NCBI GenBank assembly: GCA_023053575.1
Contig: JAKZAP010000022.1
Coordinates: 18,290,489-18,354,488 of the forward strand
DNA: 64,000 bases
Direction: 5' to 3'
Source: Branchinecta lynchi
Lineage: Eukaryota; Arthropoda; Branchiopoda; Anostraca; Branchinectidae
Part shown: in pieces, positions 32,003 to 41,999 of the stretch
Position numbering within the stretch: the first letter of the stretch is position 1
Layout of the letters: the number at the start of each line of letters is the position of its first letter
Notes under the pieces: model-generated
What the model was told of the DNA's origin: nothing
Databases searched by the model: none
What the model saw: only the letters and a program-made list of their open reading frames with translations
Program-made: the position numbers and the translations under genes

Positions 32003-32405
32003 TAATAATAATAATAATTTATTTCCAACCCACAGTTCCAGAAAGGAAAGTAGGGGGAGTAAACAAATAAACAGAAAAAAGCACTCAAAATAGCTCTAAA
32101 AATACAATAACACACGGACAGGAGGGTAAGGGAGTGGTTTGGCGAAAAGCCGGAATATGTACTTCGGAATGTTACTTTTTAGTTTTTAATTTTCTTAATA
32201 TTTTTTACGTTTTAGATGAGCTTTTTCAAGCTCTTCGTCAACTTCCTGTAAATCGACTTCTTCAGATTATTATTTACCGGCATACTTAGTTTTTGTTCTT
32301 TAAATTTGTATAATAAATTTTGTATTAAAGTCGGAAGCAGGTCATAATCCTGTGGAGAGAACAGACCCTGCAGCCTTCTGCTAAGCGCCATATGAGCAAT
32401 CGTAA
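32003..32405 (-). pseudogene. LINE 3' end with (AAT)n tail
   Basis: An (AAT)n run at about 32003-32026 on the plus strand is the tail of a minus-strand retroposon. Upstream on the minus strand a frame ends SRRLQGLFSPQDYDLLPTLI... LTKSLKKLI and a stop near 32217. Tail type and 3' UTR opening (TTTATTTxxAAxC) resemble the LINE at 11696-13021. Confidence 0.5.
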
Positions 32406-32470
32406 TGTCTGTCGGTATGTCTCCCTTTTGCTAGTTCCGGCACTTCCACATAGGGTAAGACGATAAATTG
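32376..32470 (+). repeat. family A left-end fragment
   Basis: TAAGCGCCATATGAGCAATCG, a short GTCTGTCGG tract, TTTTGCTAGTTCCGGCACTTCC and GACGATAAA match the left 100 bases of family A. It ends where the minisatellite at 32485 begins. Confidence 0.55.
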
Positions 32471-32484
32471 ACATGAGTATAAGC

Positions 32485-32650
32485 AACAGGACGTTGGGTG
32501 AATCGACGTTGGGCGAATCGACGGGTGGGCGAAATGACGGGTGAGTGAATCAGCGGGTGGGCGAATTGACGGTGGGCGAATCGACGGGCTGGGTGAATCG
32601 ACGGTTGGGTAAATCGACGGATTTTTGGATTGGGCGTTTTGACGGGTGAC
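32485..32650 (+). repeat. minisatellite, unit about 16-19 bp
   Basis: About nine copies of GGGTGGGCGAATCGAC with variants (GTTGGGTGAATCGACG, GGGCGAATTGACGG). It follows a family A left end at 32376-32470. Confidence 0.75.
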
Positions 32651-32790
32651 GCTAGTGACTGCGACCCCTATTCTTGTGAGAGTGGAGGAAGGGCGAGTCT
32701 TGGATTTTGTGATCCACAGAGGTTACGAACGGGGGTCCGACTCGAGTGAAACCTGTTGAGTGGTGGGAGCAGATGGCCGAATGTTCTTAA

Positions 32791-33075
32791 AGAGCCTAGT
32801 CACACTGGGCTCAAAACGAGGTCTATTTGACAAACAACTGAAAATCCCTAGGGACGTGAACTTTGATGGTCTTTATGGTAGCTTGGGGATAATGAGCAGA
32901 CTGCATTTAGGGGTCAATTACGGTTCCTGTAACATAAGTATAAGCGCTGTTTCGCTATAATTGATCTCCTGAACTTAAAACGACAACATTCAGAATTAGA
33001 CGTATTTTGTTCTTGTTCTTTTTTCTACTGTTGCAACCCAAAAAGCCAGGAAATGAGCCCAGTGTGACCAAGCTC
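32791..33075. mobile_element. MITE O
   Basis: Left end AGAGCCTAGTCACACTGGGC and right end GCCCAGTGTGACCAAGCTC are inverted with two mismatches. TAAA stands to the left and TAA to the right, but the latter also serves as the target duplication of the adjacent MITE J. The ORF at 32760-32960 is not coding. Confidence 0.55.
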
Positions 33076-33078
33076 TAA

Positions 33079-34834
33079 GAGCGTGTTCCACTCTACATAC
33101 CGTAGTTACTACGCATGACGTCACGAATTCTGGCTTTTTGACGTCAAGTCTTGAGCTTTTATGGCACTTGCCCTTCGGCCTAGTGCCATATAACGTTCGG
33201 TCGGTCGGGTTTTGCTAGTTCGGCCACTTCCACATAAGCTAGGATGATGAAACTTGGCAGGCATATCAGGGAACCCAAAGGATTAAGTTGGAAATAGTCA
33301 TTTCCACTATTCGAGCATCGTTGGGGGAGTGGAGGGAGGGGTAATCCGGAATCTTGAGTTATTTATAACTTTTGAACCGGTGATCGGATAACAATGAAAT
33401 TTGATATTTGGAGAGATCTCATGCCTCAGAACACCCACTTAAAATCCGGACCGGATCCGGTTACTTTGGGGGGAGCTGGAGGGGGGTAACCGGAAATCTT
33501 GGTAAATGCTTAGAGTCGAGGGGTCGGGACAGATCAAGCACAAGTCCTAGATACATCGTTGGCATAACCGGATTGGATTCGGGAACTGTGGGGGGAGGAG
33601 AATTCGGTGATCTCGCGAGTTCGGTACTAGGACGATGAAATTTGGTAAGCATATCAGGGACGCGAAAAGACTTCCTTGAGAATAGTCATTTCCCCGATCC
33701 GACCATCGTAGGGGTAGTGGAGGGATGGGGAGTCCGGAAATTAGTAACATGCATAACTTCGGAAGGGGTAATTGGACGTACTTGAGATTTGACAAGTGTC
33801 AAGAACAAGTGCCTCAGATGTTCCTTCCCAGTGGGGGGAGTTGGAGGGGGTTTACCGGAATTCCGGTGATCTCGAGTTAGGGTACTTCCAGGTGTGCTAG
33901 GACCATGAAACTTTCCAGGCATATTAGGGAATATACCATATTAACTTGAAAATAGTCCCTTCCCCGATCTGATCATCGTGGGGAAGTAGAGTGGTGGAGA
34001 ATCCTGAATCTAGTGACATTCACAACTTTGGAACGGATGATCGGACGTGCATGAAACTTGGTAAGTATTAAGAACAAGTGTCTCGGATGTTCAGTTTCAA
34101 GTCTGGACCGGATGTAATCACTGGAGGGGGCACCGGAAATCTCGTGAATCGCTTAAAAATAAGGGATCGGAGTTGGACTTGGTTGGAAGAACAAGCGTAA
34201 ACCCTAGATACATTCCTGACAAAACAGAACCGGATCGTGTCACGGTGGGGGAACTTGGAGGGGGTTTCCCGGAATTCTGGTGATCTCGAGCTAGGGTGCT
34301 TCTAAATGTGCTAGGACCATGGAAACTTGGCAGGCGTATTAGGAACTCTTAACATATTGACATGAAAATAGTCCCTACCCCGACCTACCGTCATGGGGGG
34401 AGTAGAGAGATGGGGAATCCGGAATCTGGTGACATTCATAACTTAGGAACGGGGATCGGGCGTGCATGAAAATTGACAAGTGTAAAAAAATGAGTGTCTC
34501 AAATGTTTAGTTTCAACTCCGGAGTGGGTCTGATCATTGGGGGGGGGGGGGGAGCTGGAGGGGGACAAACTGACAAGCATGCTAACTATTCCAAATAGTG
34601 CCATATGAGCTTTCAGCTCTTTTCTTATTTTCCAACATAATATCATGCCACGGGTGAATCCGACCAATCAAGTTATAGAGATGCGTAGTTACCATGCTTA
34701 CTACGCTCCCGAGAATGGTAAGCACATAGTTACTATTTCGAGAAGGATGGAACAGGCAGCGTAGTAACTTTTGACGATGTCGGAACGAAAATAGTAACTT
34801 ATAGTTACTATTGTTAGAAGGGTGGAACACGCTC
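33079..34834 (-). mobile_element. MITE J, copy 3, split by a family A element
   Basis: GAGCGTGTTCCACTC at the left and GGTGGAACACGCTC at the right, with TAA directly repeated outside (33076-33078, 34835-34837), as expected for PIF/Harbinger. The MITE sequence runs to 33160 and resumes at about 34607. Removing 33161-34606 and one 8-bp flank leaves about 302 bases, the family's normal length. Confidence 0.75.
33161..34606 (+). mobile_element. family A array as a discrete insertion
   Basis: GAGCTTTT (33153-33160) and GAGCTTTC (34607-34614) flank the block, a 7/8 match for an 8-bp target duplication. The ends ATGGCACTT and AATAGTGCCAT(AT) are short inverted repeats; the left one also folds on itself (GGCACTTGCCCTTCGGCCTAGTGCC). 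Inside come TCGGTCGGG, TTTTGCTAGTTCGGCCACTTCC, then about ten G-rich monomers (GATCGGACGTGCATGAAA, CCGGACCGGATCC, GGGGGAGTTGGAGGGG). No ORF of substance; overlapping ORFs are repeat translations. The 8-bp duplication suggests hAT-type mobilisation. Confidence 0.65.
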
Positions 34835-34844
34835 TAAATGTGTT

Positions 34845-36160
34845 CGAATCGGATCCGACCATGGTAGGGTGAGCTAGAGCGGGGGAGGATCTTATACCAT
34901 GGTCAGAGTGCAAACGAATGGAGGGATTCGCAAGAATCCCTGGCTGGCACGGCACAACCGCTGTTGGTCCTTGAGCTCCGGACCGGATCCAGCTTCGGTG
35001 GGAGGAGTTGGAAAGGTTACAGGAAATATTCCGGAAGTGCTGTGACTCGAGTGGAACTTGGTAGCCTAGGTGGTAATGCAACTGCTCTAGATGAAACGTT
35101 AGTAGTAGTAGTAGTAGTAGATTTTTAATTCTAAAAAGTAACTTTCACAGCGTGAACGCCGAATTTGCCTTCTACGTCCAAACATAACTAAACACTCGAA
35201 TCAGTTTGTCAGTTCAATAATAATTGCAACATAAGTCGTAACAAATTCATCGGTCGATACAAAACTTAACTACCACAATTTACACGATAGGCTCATTCGG
35301 CGAACATTTTGCCAAAAACTTCTATTCCAAATAAAAATCACTTTAAAGAAATGGTAATTTGAAATTGTTTAATTTTTTTCATATGTCGTTATGGATCCGC
35401 ATCACATTCGACCACGGTAGGGGGAGTTGGACGGGGAAGTCTGATTTTTCTTTTTTAGCATGCGTAGGGCCCTAACGGATAGAGGGATTGAGATGAGAAT
35501 TGGAGCTTATTAAAGGTCATATATCTGAACCGGATCCGGCATCACTTGGAGGGGGGGGGGGGGAGGTGTACTTGGACCATTATTGTAAGTGCTCCGTTTC
35601 GATAAAGGCCCTAGATGTGGCGTTAATATGGCAAAATCGCATATGGACACGGTGTTGTAGGTGCTCTCTGGAAATTTGTTGATATGCGTAGGGACAAACG
35701 GATGGAGGGATAGTGATGAGACTTAGACAAAGGTCATGGGTACTAGATGTCCCAGTTGAGGTGGTAACCAGATGCGTCGTCTATTCGGGAGACTTTTTCC
35801 TGAATTCTCAGATTCCGGTGAAACTTGATGTGTGATAGGAGCCATTGATCCAGATGGTACATTTACGTATCCAAATTGGATCCGACCGCGGTAGGGGGAG
35901 TTTTAGGGGGGGGGGGGCAACGGAAATTTCCTGGGAATATGGCATGCTTAATCGTCGAATGAGAAACCTATCTGGTTGAAACCTTGACAGTTGGCAAGAA
36001 AACATACCCCACATGTTCCATTTAAGGTCTGGAAGTCTGGATTGGACCCTGTGACAACTGGGGGAGTTGAGTGGTGTAGGGGAGGGGGGTACCCTACATC
36101 TTGTGGCCTCTACTGTCAATCGTAAGCTGTCGGAAGCGATCGTGACGTGGCTTAAGTGGG
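34845..36160 (+). repeat. family A-related array (variant), interrupted
   Basis: Phrases CGGATCCGACCATGGTAGGG, CGGACCGGATCCAGC, GATAGAGGGATTGAGATGAG and GGGGGAGTTGGACGGGG continue to about 36150. Runs of 13 and 12 G lie at 35551-35563 and 35906-35917. A LINE 3' end interrupts it at 35095-35365. Confidence 0.6.
35095..35365 (-). mobile_element. LINE 3' end with (TAC)n tail
   Basis: (AGT)7 at 35101-35121 followed by TTTTTAATTCTAAAAAGTAAC and about 240 bases unrelated to the surrounding array. Read from the minus strand this is a 3' UTR with a (TAC)n tail. Confidence 0.5.
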
Positions 36161-36240
36161 CATTTTGTTGATTTTCAGCCAATGAAAGTACGCCTGGAAG
36201 TACCGCCAACTTCCAATTGCCAGAGGACCCACTTTATATG

Positions 36241-36680
36241 AAACGTTTAAAGCTGTTGATCAGCCCTTCTAGTCAAACTCAGCCTCGGTTGCTCAAACGC
36301 TTCCATTTTCCGCAATTCAAATATTAAGTGAAAACGGTCTGATTTCAGCATCCACACATATGATAGGATCAAATCTTTTAATCTATTTCGTTTTCTTGCT
36401 CAGTTAGCTCAGTTACATTATTACCCATATACTGAGTACGGAGTAAGATAACCAAAAGAAAAGAAAAACATTTACTACAGCAAAAAAACAATCGAATAAC
36501 ATCAGTAGAAAAAAATAAATAAGGATATTATTTCAGTAATGTTGTGTGAATTCCAAATCGCCATAAGATACATACATTTACATTTCGCGTCCTCAACACT
36601 CCGAAGACAACACTACGTAGCAGTGTTAAATATTTTAAAGTTTTTAATGCCGTACAAAAATACACATCTTCATGTTTTTG
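36241..36680. other. unassigned AT-rich sequence
   Basis: No gene recognised. Confidence 0.3.
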
Positions 36681-36682
36681 AG

Positions 36683-37500
36683 ATCCCAAAACGTAAGGGG
36701 AGGGATACCTATGACATCGCAAAAGTTGTCCGTCTGTCCTCACTATAGCTCTCGAAGGGATTGAGATATTTCAATGAAACTTGGTGGGAGGATCCTTTGG
36801 GTCAAGTTCGATAGCCCTATATTTGAGGGTGGGGTTTCAAATTAAGGGGTCAATTTTTTTTTTTTAAATCTACTGAGATAGTTGATTTAGGGGTAAGGAG
36901 ACATGCAATTCGAATATGAAATTTATTTTCTCGCCGGACCAATAGTTCCCCCGGAATCCGGTGAAAACCGGAAAATTTGTGAAAAGTAAAAGTTAAATAT
37001 GAAGTTGATTAGAGGTTCGATATAGAGGCCAAGAGACGTGCTGAGTCTGAATATGAAATTTATTTTCTCGCCGGACAATTAGTTCGGCCGGAATCCGGCC
37101 AAAACCAGAGAATTTGTTGAAAGTAAAAGTTTTATTTAAATTTGATAAGATGTTCGATCTGCGGGTAAGAAGACTTGCTGAAGTCTCGTATGACAATCAT
37201 TTTCTCTCCGGACGTATAGATCGCTCGGAATCCGGCTGAAACCGGAAAATTTGTTATAAGTAAAATTTTAATCTGAAGTTGATTAGAGGTTGCATGTAGG
37301 GGTAAGGAGACATGCTGAATTCGTTTTGAGCTTTAGTTTTTTGCCAGATACGTAGTTTGTCCGGAATCCGGCCGAAACCGGAAGTTGGGCAGAAGTACGT
37401 AGGGAAGGAGATACGACGTTGTCTATAGGGTAAACCACATGCTGAATTCATATTTGAATATTTGACAGCGCAAAACGGATATCTGAATATATCTGAACTT
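36683..37500 (+). repeat. family C element with 137-bp tandem units
   Basis: Starts GAGATCCCAAAACGTAAGG, GATACCTATGACATCGC, a GTCCGTCTGTCC tract, TCAATGAAACTTGGTGG, then monomers. The landmark TTTTCTCGCCGGAC falls at 36929, 37066 and 37203 (exactly 137 apart) and in decayed form near 37338. Each monomer holds a near-palindrome around CCGGACAA-TAGTTC-GGCCGG, then AACCGGAAAATTTG, GATTAGAGGTTCG and AAGGAGACATGCTGAAT. The minus-strand ORFs here are repeat translations. Confidence 0.78.
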
Positions 37501-37651
37501 GTTGAAATTCAGCTGCCGTATCCGGTTTCATTATTACCATTGGCCTGTTTATTTAACCTGTTTGTAAATCTTAAAAGTAAAAATATATAAGAAGTCTGTT
37601 GAGGTCGTCGCTGGTCAATGTAGGTCCGCCCCCTCACTCTGTTCGATTTAG

Positions 37652-37784
37652 GTTGACTATTCAAGTCCCCAACATTCGACAAAAAAGCACCAGTCCCTTT
37701 GATCGTGAATGGCTACTGCATGACAAGGTATTTCGTTGGTCCCACTTGGACAGACTGGGACGGGGGCGAACAACATTAGCCGAG
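37652..37784 (+). CDS. candidate exon, unassigned
   Basis: Acceptor CTGTTCGATTTAG (37639-37651), donor GCCGAG|GTAAAT (37784/37785). Reads 1+44 codons: LTIQVPNIRQKSTSPFDREW..., ending GRGRTTLAE. It lies inside the long gap between exons 3 and 4 of gene 2 but its phase (needs a 2-base overhang before it) does not fit between them directly. It may need a missed partner exon, be an alternative exon, or be chance. Confidence 0.35.
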
Positions 37785-37822
37785 GTAAATATTCTTTGAG
37801 CCGAAGCTGACTTTGAAATATA

Positions 37823-38037
37823 TATTCAAACAATGTTTACAACGGATATACGTCAGCTACGATTCTTCATTTCGGCCCTTCTTGGCAAGGGTCCTCGTCA
37901 GGCTGTCAATCTTCTGGGTCAACGTCGGGGAAGGAAACAAACCTGTACAGGAAGGGCCGAAATATCGCCAAGAAAGGCCGAAATATCGCTGATTGAAGAA
38001 TCGTAGCTGACGTATATCGTAAACATTGTTTGAATAT
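37823..38037. repeat. foldback K, long copy with hammerhead-like core
   Basis: Arms 37823-37887 and 37967-38037 are inverted (ATTCAAACAATGTTTACxACG...ACGTCAGCTACGATTCTTC). On the minus strand 37902-37870 reads CTGACGA, then GGACCC-loop-GGGCC, then GAAAT: the order of the hammerhead ribozyme core (CUGANGA, stem II, GAAA) with a bulged A in stem II. Stems I and III are not obvious. Penelope-like retroelements are known to carry hammerhead motifs, which could be the source. Confidence 0.5.
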
Positions 38038-38059
38038 TAGCTGACGCACTCAGTCGTGA

Positions 38060-38575
38060 AGAAGGGGTGGTTGTTTTGATAAAGTAATGTTTTAGGGGTA
38101 ATCGGATTCTCATATATGACCTAGCAACGGACGTTAAAACCGCCTGCGTGAAATAATAACTCTTTCACGGTTAAACGTCCTTTTACCCGCCTACTCTCGA
38201 ACGGACACTATACATCACCATTTATTGTAACAGAGTCAACATGGCGTGAATAATTGAAAAATGAAAGGTCATTATAACAATAAGAGAAATGCGTGATGTT
38301 TAGAATCTTGGGATCGAGGCACTTCATATGCTATAGATCATGTGGCGTGAATGCAAGAACCTTGAGATGTGTCATAATTTTACGGTAGGGCTTTCAAGGA
38401 ATCCGGTCAGAATAAGACAAGGAATTTCTTTACCACCCCAGAATGATCCCAGGGCTCAAAGCCGGTACAGCCTCTGGACAAGATTACTTTCAGATTTTAA
38501 CATCCTGCCCTGATCACTGCACTCCACGATGTCCCCGCCTCGGCACAAGCTTCATAAGACTATAGTGACGAAGCA
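38060..38575. other. unassigned intronic-type sequence
   Basis: No gene or repeat recognised. Confidence 0.3.
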
Positions 38576-38654
38576 AACAAGACCAAAGGTTTCGATGGGA
38601 TCCCAAAATTTAATATTTGCTCCCGACAATTCGGTCTTGTAGACATTAGCTCTA

Positions 38655-38727
38655 TATCAACTCAGGATACATTCTTGACATGTCAGCTAGCTCCCCGAGT
38701 CAAGTTTGAGTCAAGTTTTCTGTTCCT
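38655..38727 (+). mobile_element. family F MITE, right-end fragment
   Basis: CAGGATACATTCTTGACATG...GAGTCAAGTTTTCTGTTCCT followed by TTAA (38728-38731) matches the last ~72 bases of the MITE at 25839-26208. It is preceded at about 38577 by a family C end (AAGACCAAAGGTTTCGATGG). A frame just after it (CACTTATTGCCAGAAATGAT..., donor-like CCCAGGTAATGG at 38816) could be a small exon but is unsupported. Confidence 0.6.
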
Positions 38728-38929
38728 TTAATCCACCTATGCCTCACCATCGGCACTTATTGCCAGAAATGATCAACAGATTGAGGAGTAGAAAATCTGC
38801 AATCTTCTTCCCAGGTAATGGAAGTTTTGCATTTGCCTTAGTGGTAGAAAGTGGAAGTTAACCACTACCTTAACGATCGGACTTTTACTATGTCTACACA
38901 AATGTTGATTATGAGACGATTGGGGGACT

Positions 38930-39560
38930 GACATAAACTAATCCGCTTGGAGCGCTGAATTGGAATAAGGCGAATCGGCTAGTGACAAACCACGCCACAT
39001 AGACAAAACCCACTTCCATGCCATGCTGTTTCGAAAACCGGATACAAATTAGGGGGATGTTTTCCCTTCTAGACTCGGTTCAGCCCTAGGTACTATACCC
39101 AATTGGAAATGCCCGAGGGGTTACCCACTACCCGGAACCTGCCGTACACCCTTTCCCGGCACCGAACAAAGTAAGCGGGCAGCACCGGTGCCGGCCATAA
39201 TTTAGGCGTTTCGTCTTTCAAACGCTTCTAAACATGCTTATTTTAATGCTCTAACATGTGGCAACCGGTGGCGGCACCGGGCACTTCCTGTACTCTAAAG
39301 TCGAGAGTAGGCAACCCCTAGGAAATCTCTGCAAAATACTCTGATTGGTTATCCACCCTCAAAAGTTGGATTTAACTTAGGTCTTAGGTCTTAGGTCTTA
39401 GACTAGCTGTTACACGACATGACACAGGTCTCCATTGCAAACGTTAGAAACACAGGAACGCCTCGGTCTCGGAACGACTTTACTTGACGAGGGTTTTAGC
39501 GAACACCCGTTAAAGGACCCCTCGTACTTATTCTGCGTTCAAATCAGCGTACTTTCCTTC
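38930..39560. other. unassigned; one short dispersed match
   Basis: AAACTAATCCGCTTGGAGCGCTGAA near 38937 matches AAACTAGTCCGCTTGGAAGCGCTGAA near 41126. Short repeats (CTTAGGT three times near 39380). No gene seen. Confidence 0.3.
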
Positions 39561-39576
39561 ATAACAAGACCAAAGG

Positions 39577-40576
39577 TGTCTATGGGATCCCAAAAATCTA
39601 ATATTTGATTCAGACAATCGGGTCTTGTCTTCGCCAGATCCAGTCTTTGCCAGGCTGTGATGAAAAAAAACCAAGTTCGGATATGCCTCTATAGGCCATA
39701 TCTATTTTGACGATACTGACCGAGACTTCTTGCTTTACTTCTGCCAATTTTCCAGTTTCGCCCGAAAGTCCAGCAAAAAAAGGAAATTCAGAAACAAATC
39801 TAGTATCTTATCAGCTTTGAATAAAAGTTTCACTTAAAAAAAAATTTCGGTTACAACCAGATTCCGGACTAATTAGATGTCCGGGTAAAAAATGATTTTC
39901 ATATGCAGACTCAGCCTCTCTTCTTACCCCTTAATCTGTCATCTAATCGAACTTTAGCTTTTAATAAATTTTCCAGTTTTGGCCGGATCCCGGGACTAGT
40001 TGTCCGGCAAGAAAATGGTTTTCACCATCGTGTTCAGCATATCTTTTTACTCCTCAATCGAACATTTAATCGACTTCAGATGAAACTTTTACTTTTAACC
40101 AACTTTCCGGTTTTCACCGGATTCCGGACGAACTACTTGTTCGGTGAGAAAATGGTTTTCAGCACCGTGTTCGGAATGTCTTTTTACCTCTAAATCGACC
40201 ACTTAATCAACTGCAAATAAATCTTTTAGTTTTAACCATTTTTCCGGGTTTTGTGTTCCGGACGAACTACTTGTCCGGCGAGAAAACGGTTTTCACTATC
40301 GTGCTCAGCATGTCTTCTTATCCTATAATCAACTATCACATTAGCTGTTTAAAAATACTTTGTTTGTCCCTTAATTTGAACCCCTCCCCCACCCCTAAAT
40401 GCAGAGCTACATAGCCCATGTACGAACTTGACCTTACCCTTGATCCAATGAATCCTGACATCAAGTGTCATCAAAATATCTCATTCCCTTTGAGAGTTAT
40501 CCTGCTCACAGACAGATGGACATTTTTGCGATGTCATTGGTATCCCTCCACTTGCGTTTTGGGATTCCAAAAAGAG
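39577..40576 (-). repeat. family C element, reverse orientation
   Basis: Opens AAGACCAAAGGTGTCTATGGGATCCCAAAA and closes CACTTGCGTTTTGGGATTCCAAAA, the two ends seen in other family C copies. In between, GAAAATGG landmarks at 40013, 40148 and 40282 show ~135-bp units carrying GACGAACTACTTGTCCGG. Confidence 0.75.
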
Positions 40577-40769
40577 CACGAACGTAGAAATAAAAAAGGT
40601 CTTTGATTCTTTTCATCTCAAAGTGGTTGGCCAAAATATTGGCAAGGATAGTGTAATAGGAAACGAAGGGAAGGGGGCCGAAGCTCGACCGGAGGGACGT
40701 AGAAAAGCTGGACGAAATTATCTGTAACGAGTTTAAGTCCTATCGTCCCTACGCCAGAAGGTTCCTACC

Positions 40770-41117
40770 AAAAACAGCAACGACAAACGCCCGGATTGAG
40801 AGTACTCGACTTTTGAGTTAGTAGAAAAAAAAGCAAAAGGTTTGTGTGCCGGGAGTAGGAATCGAACGCACGACCTCTTGACTACTATCCCGATACTATG
40901 GCCGAAACACGGCCAAAGGCGAAGTTTTACAGTGCAAAAGTGCATAATTACAGTGCATAAAGGGCAAGGGCCTGCCAGCTAGCTTTGGGAACACTAAGGA
41001 GGGGGTTCGAGATAAAAAAGAAGGGCGGTCCTGTCGACAATAAGTCCCTGTCTCTTTATCTAAGCCCGCCAGGTCGGTTTGATGGCCGAAAGTTGCGTAG
41101 TCAAGTTTTCTGTGCAT
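40770..41117 (-). mobile_element. family F MITE carrying a tRNA-like module
   Basis: The right boundary GTCAAGTTTTCTGTGCAT is followed by TTAA (41118-41121). Read on the minus strand it follows the 25839-26208 copy (CAACTTTCGGCCATCAAACCGACC, GTCGACA, GGCCGTGTTTCGGCCATAGT, TTTTTCTACTAACTCAAAAGTCGA). It has about 63 extra bases at 40833-40897 and loses similarity near 40770, so the far end is missing. Confidence 0.62.
40833..40897 (-). other. tRNA-derived module inside the MITE
   Basis: On the minus strand: ATCGGGATAGTAGTCAAGAG, then GTCGTGCGTTCGATTCC, then TACTCCCGGCA. GCGTTCGATTCC is close to the pol III B box (GGTTCGANTCC), and CGGGA/TCCCG could pair as part of an acceptor stem. There is no anticodon arm, so it is a tRNA-like remnant of SINE type. 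Confidence 0.45.
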
Positions 41118-41375
41118 TTAACAGAAACTAGTCCGCTTGGAAGCGCTGAACAGGAATATGGTCAATTAGACAATTCCGCAAAATAATCGATATACTTGAA
41201 AGTTTGATTTGTTTAAGCTTCGGTCCCAGGCTCATCTGATACAGTCATCGTTGGGAACGGCAAATCGCGAGTTGAAATTGTGTGTTAGGATAATTTTCAA
41301 GACTGGTTGAAACCGGTTGCCGGTTGACACGATCAACTAGTCTAAAAAATGCTAAAAGATATTTGCAGACTTGGC

Positions 41376-41546
41376 CGTAGTTTACCGGATACGCCTGAAA
41401 TGCACCATTATAAAAGCTTGTTCTTCCATTTGATGAACCAAATGAAACAGAGTATACATCTCAGTTTCAAGGCGATATACAGCTTCCTTCCGATGGAAAT
41501 ACGGCTGCTATACTTTCCCTTTTCGGCGAACATCCTCACTGATTAG
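41376..41546 (+). CDS. candidate terminal exon or ORF end, unidentified
   Basis: After ATATTTGCAG (41366-41375) the frame reads LGRSLPDTPEMHHYKSLFFH..., ending FPFSANILTD and TAG. The frame is also open upstream to an ATG at 41349. It looks protein-like (aromatic, amphipathic) but nothing supports it beyond the acceptor and openness. A second frame over the same bases is also open. Confidence 0.28.
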   Translation, partial: RSLPDTPEMHHYKSLFFHLMNQMKQSIHLSFKAIYSFLPMEIRLLYFPFSANILTD

Positions 41547-41582
41547 CTGTCTGGTCAGGACAGATTATCTCGAAGATACCGG

Positions 41583-41960
41583 TTGTAGTAGTTTATTTCA
41601 CAGTAAAGCCTTAACTACCACGGTATGTTACAAAACTAAACCAAAACAATACAAAATTTAGTTATTATAAAAAAGAAACAAAACGAAACCGGAACCCGAA
41701 GAAACCCATAGGAAGTGCTCCATGTGCGATATGCTGAGACGGATGAGTAACAAACATGATTCCTAGAAAAGGTTTTTTTCCAACCTCCGTATCAGCAGTC
41801 CCCTTCCCCGGCATTCTACTCCAAAAACCTCCCACTTTAAACCTGTTAGCTCTTCACAAACATTGATAAAGTGTTTTTTCTGGTTCCTGTTCACACAAGG
41901 GTAAAAGAGAAGGCCATCCGCTACCCTAACTTTAACCAGATAGTGATGTTGTTTCTGCAA
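41583..41960 (-). pseudogene. LINE-like 3' end with short coding tail
   Basis: GTTGTAGTAGTTTATTTC at 41580-41597 is the tail of a minus-strand retroposon, followed by AT-rich 3' UTR. Upstream on the minus strand a frame contains FYPCVNRNQKKHFINVCEEL and ends RRLEKNLF-stop. The C...H....C spacing may be a small zinc-binding tail. Family uncertain. Confidence 0.4.
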
Positions 41961-41999
41961 TCGTTGGCCGGTCTGAAATACTCACTTTACCTTATTCTT

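Noticed and set aside
33408..33922. Overlapping ORFs of 60-140 codons in several frames within the G-rich arrays (also 1094-2248, 24977-25650, 34582-35081)
   Set aside because: They repeat with the monomers, are rich in Pro/Gly/Ser from G/C tracts, overlap on both strands and show no domain. They are translations of tandem repeats.
40418..40606. 62-codon ORF with plausible hydrophobic stretch
   Set aside because: It lies across the end of a family C element and recurs in other copies; repeat translation.
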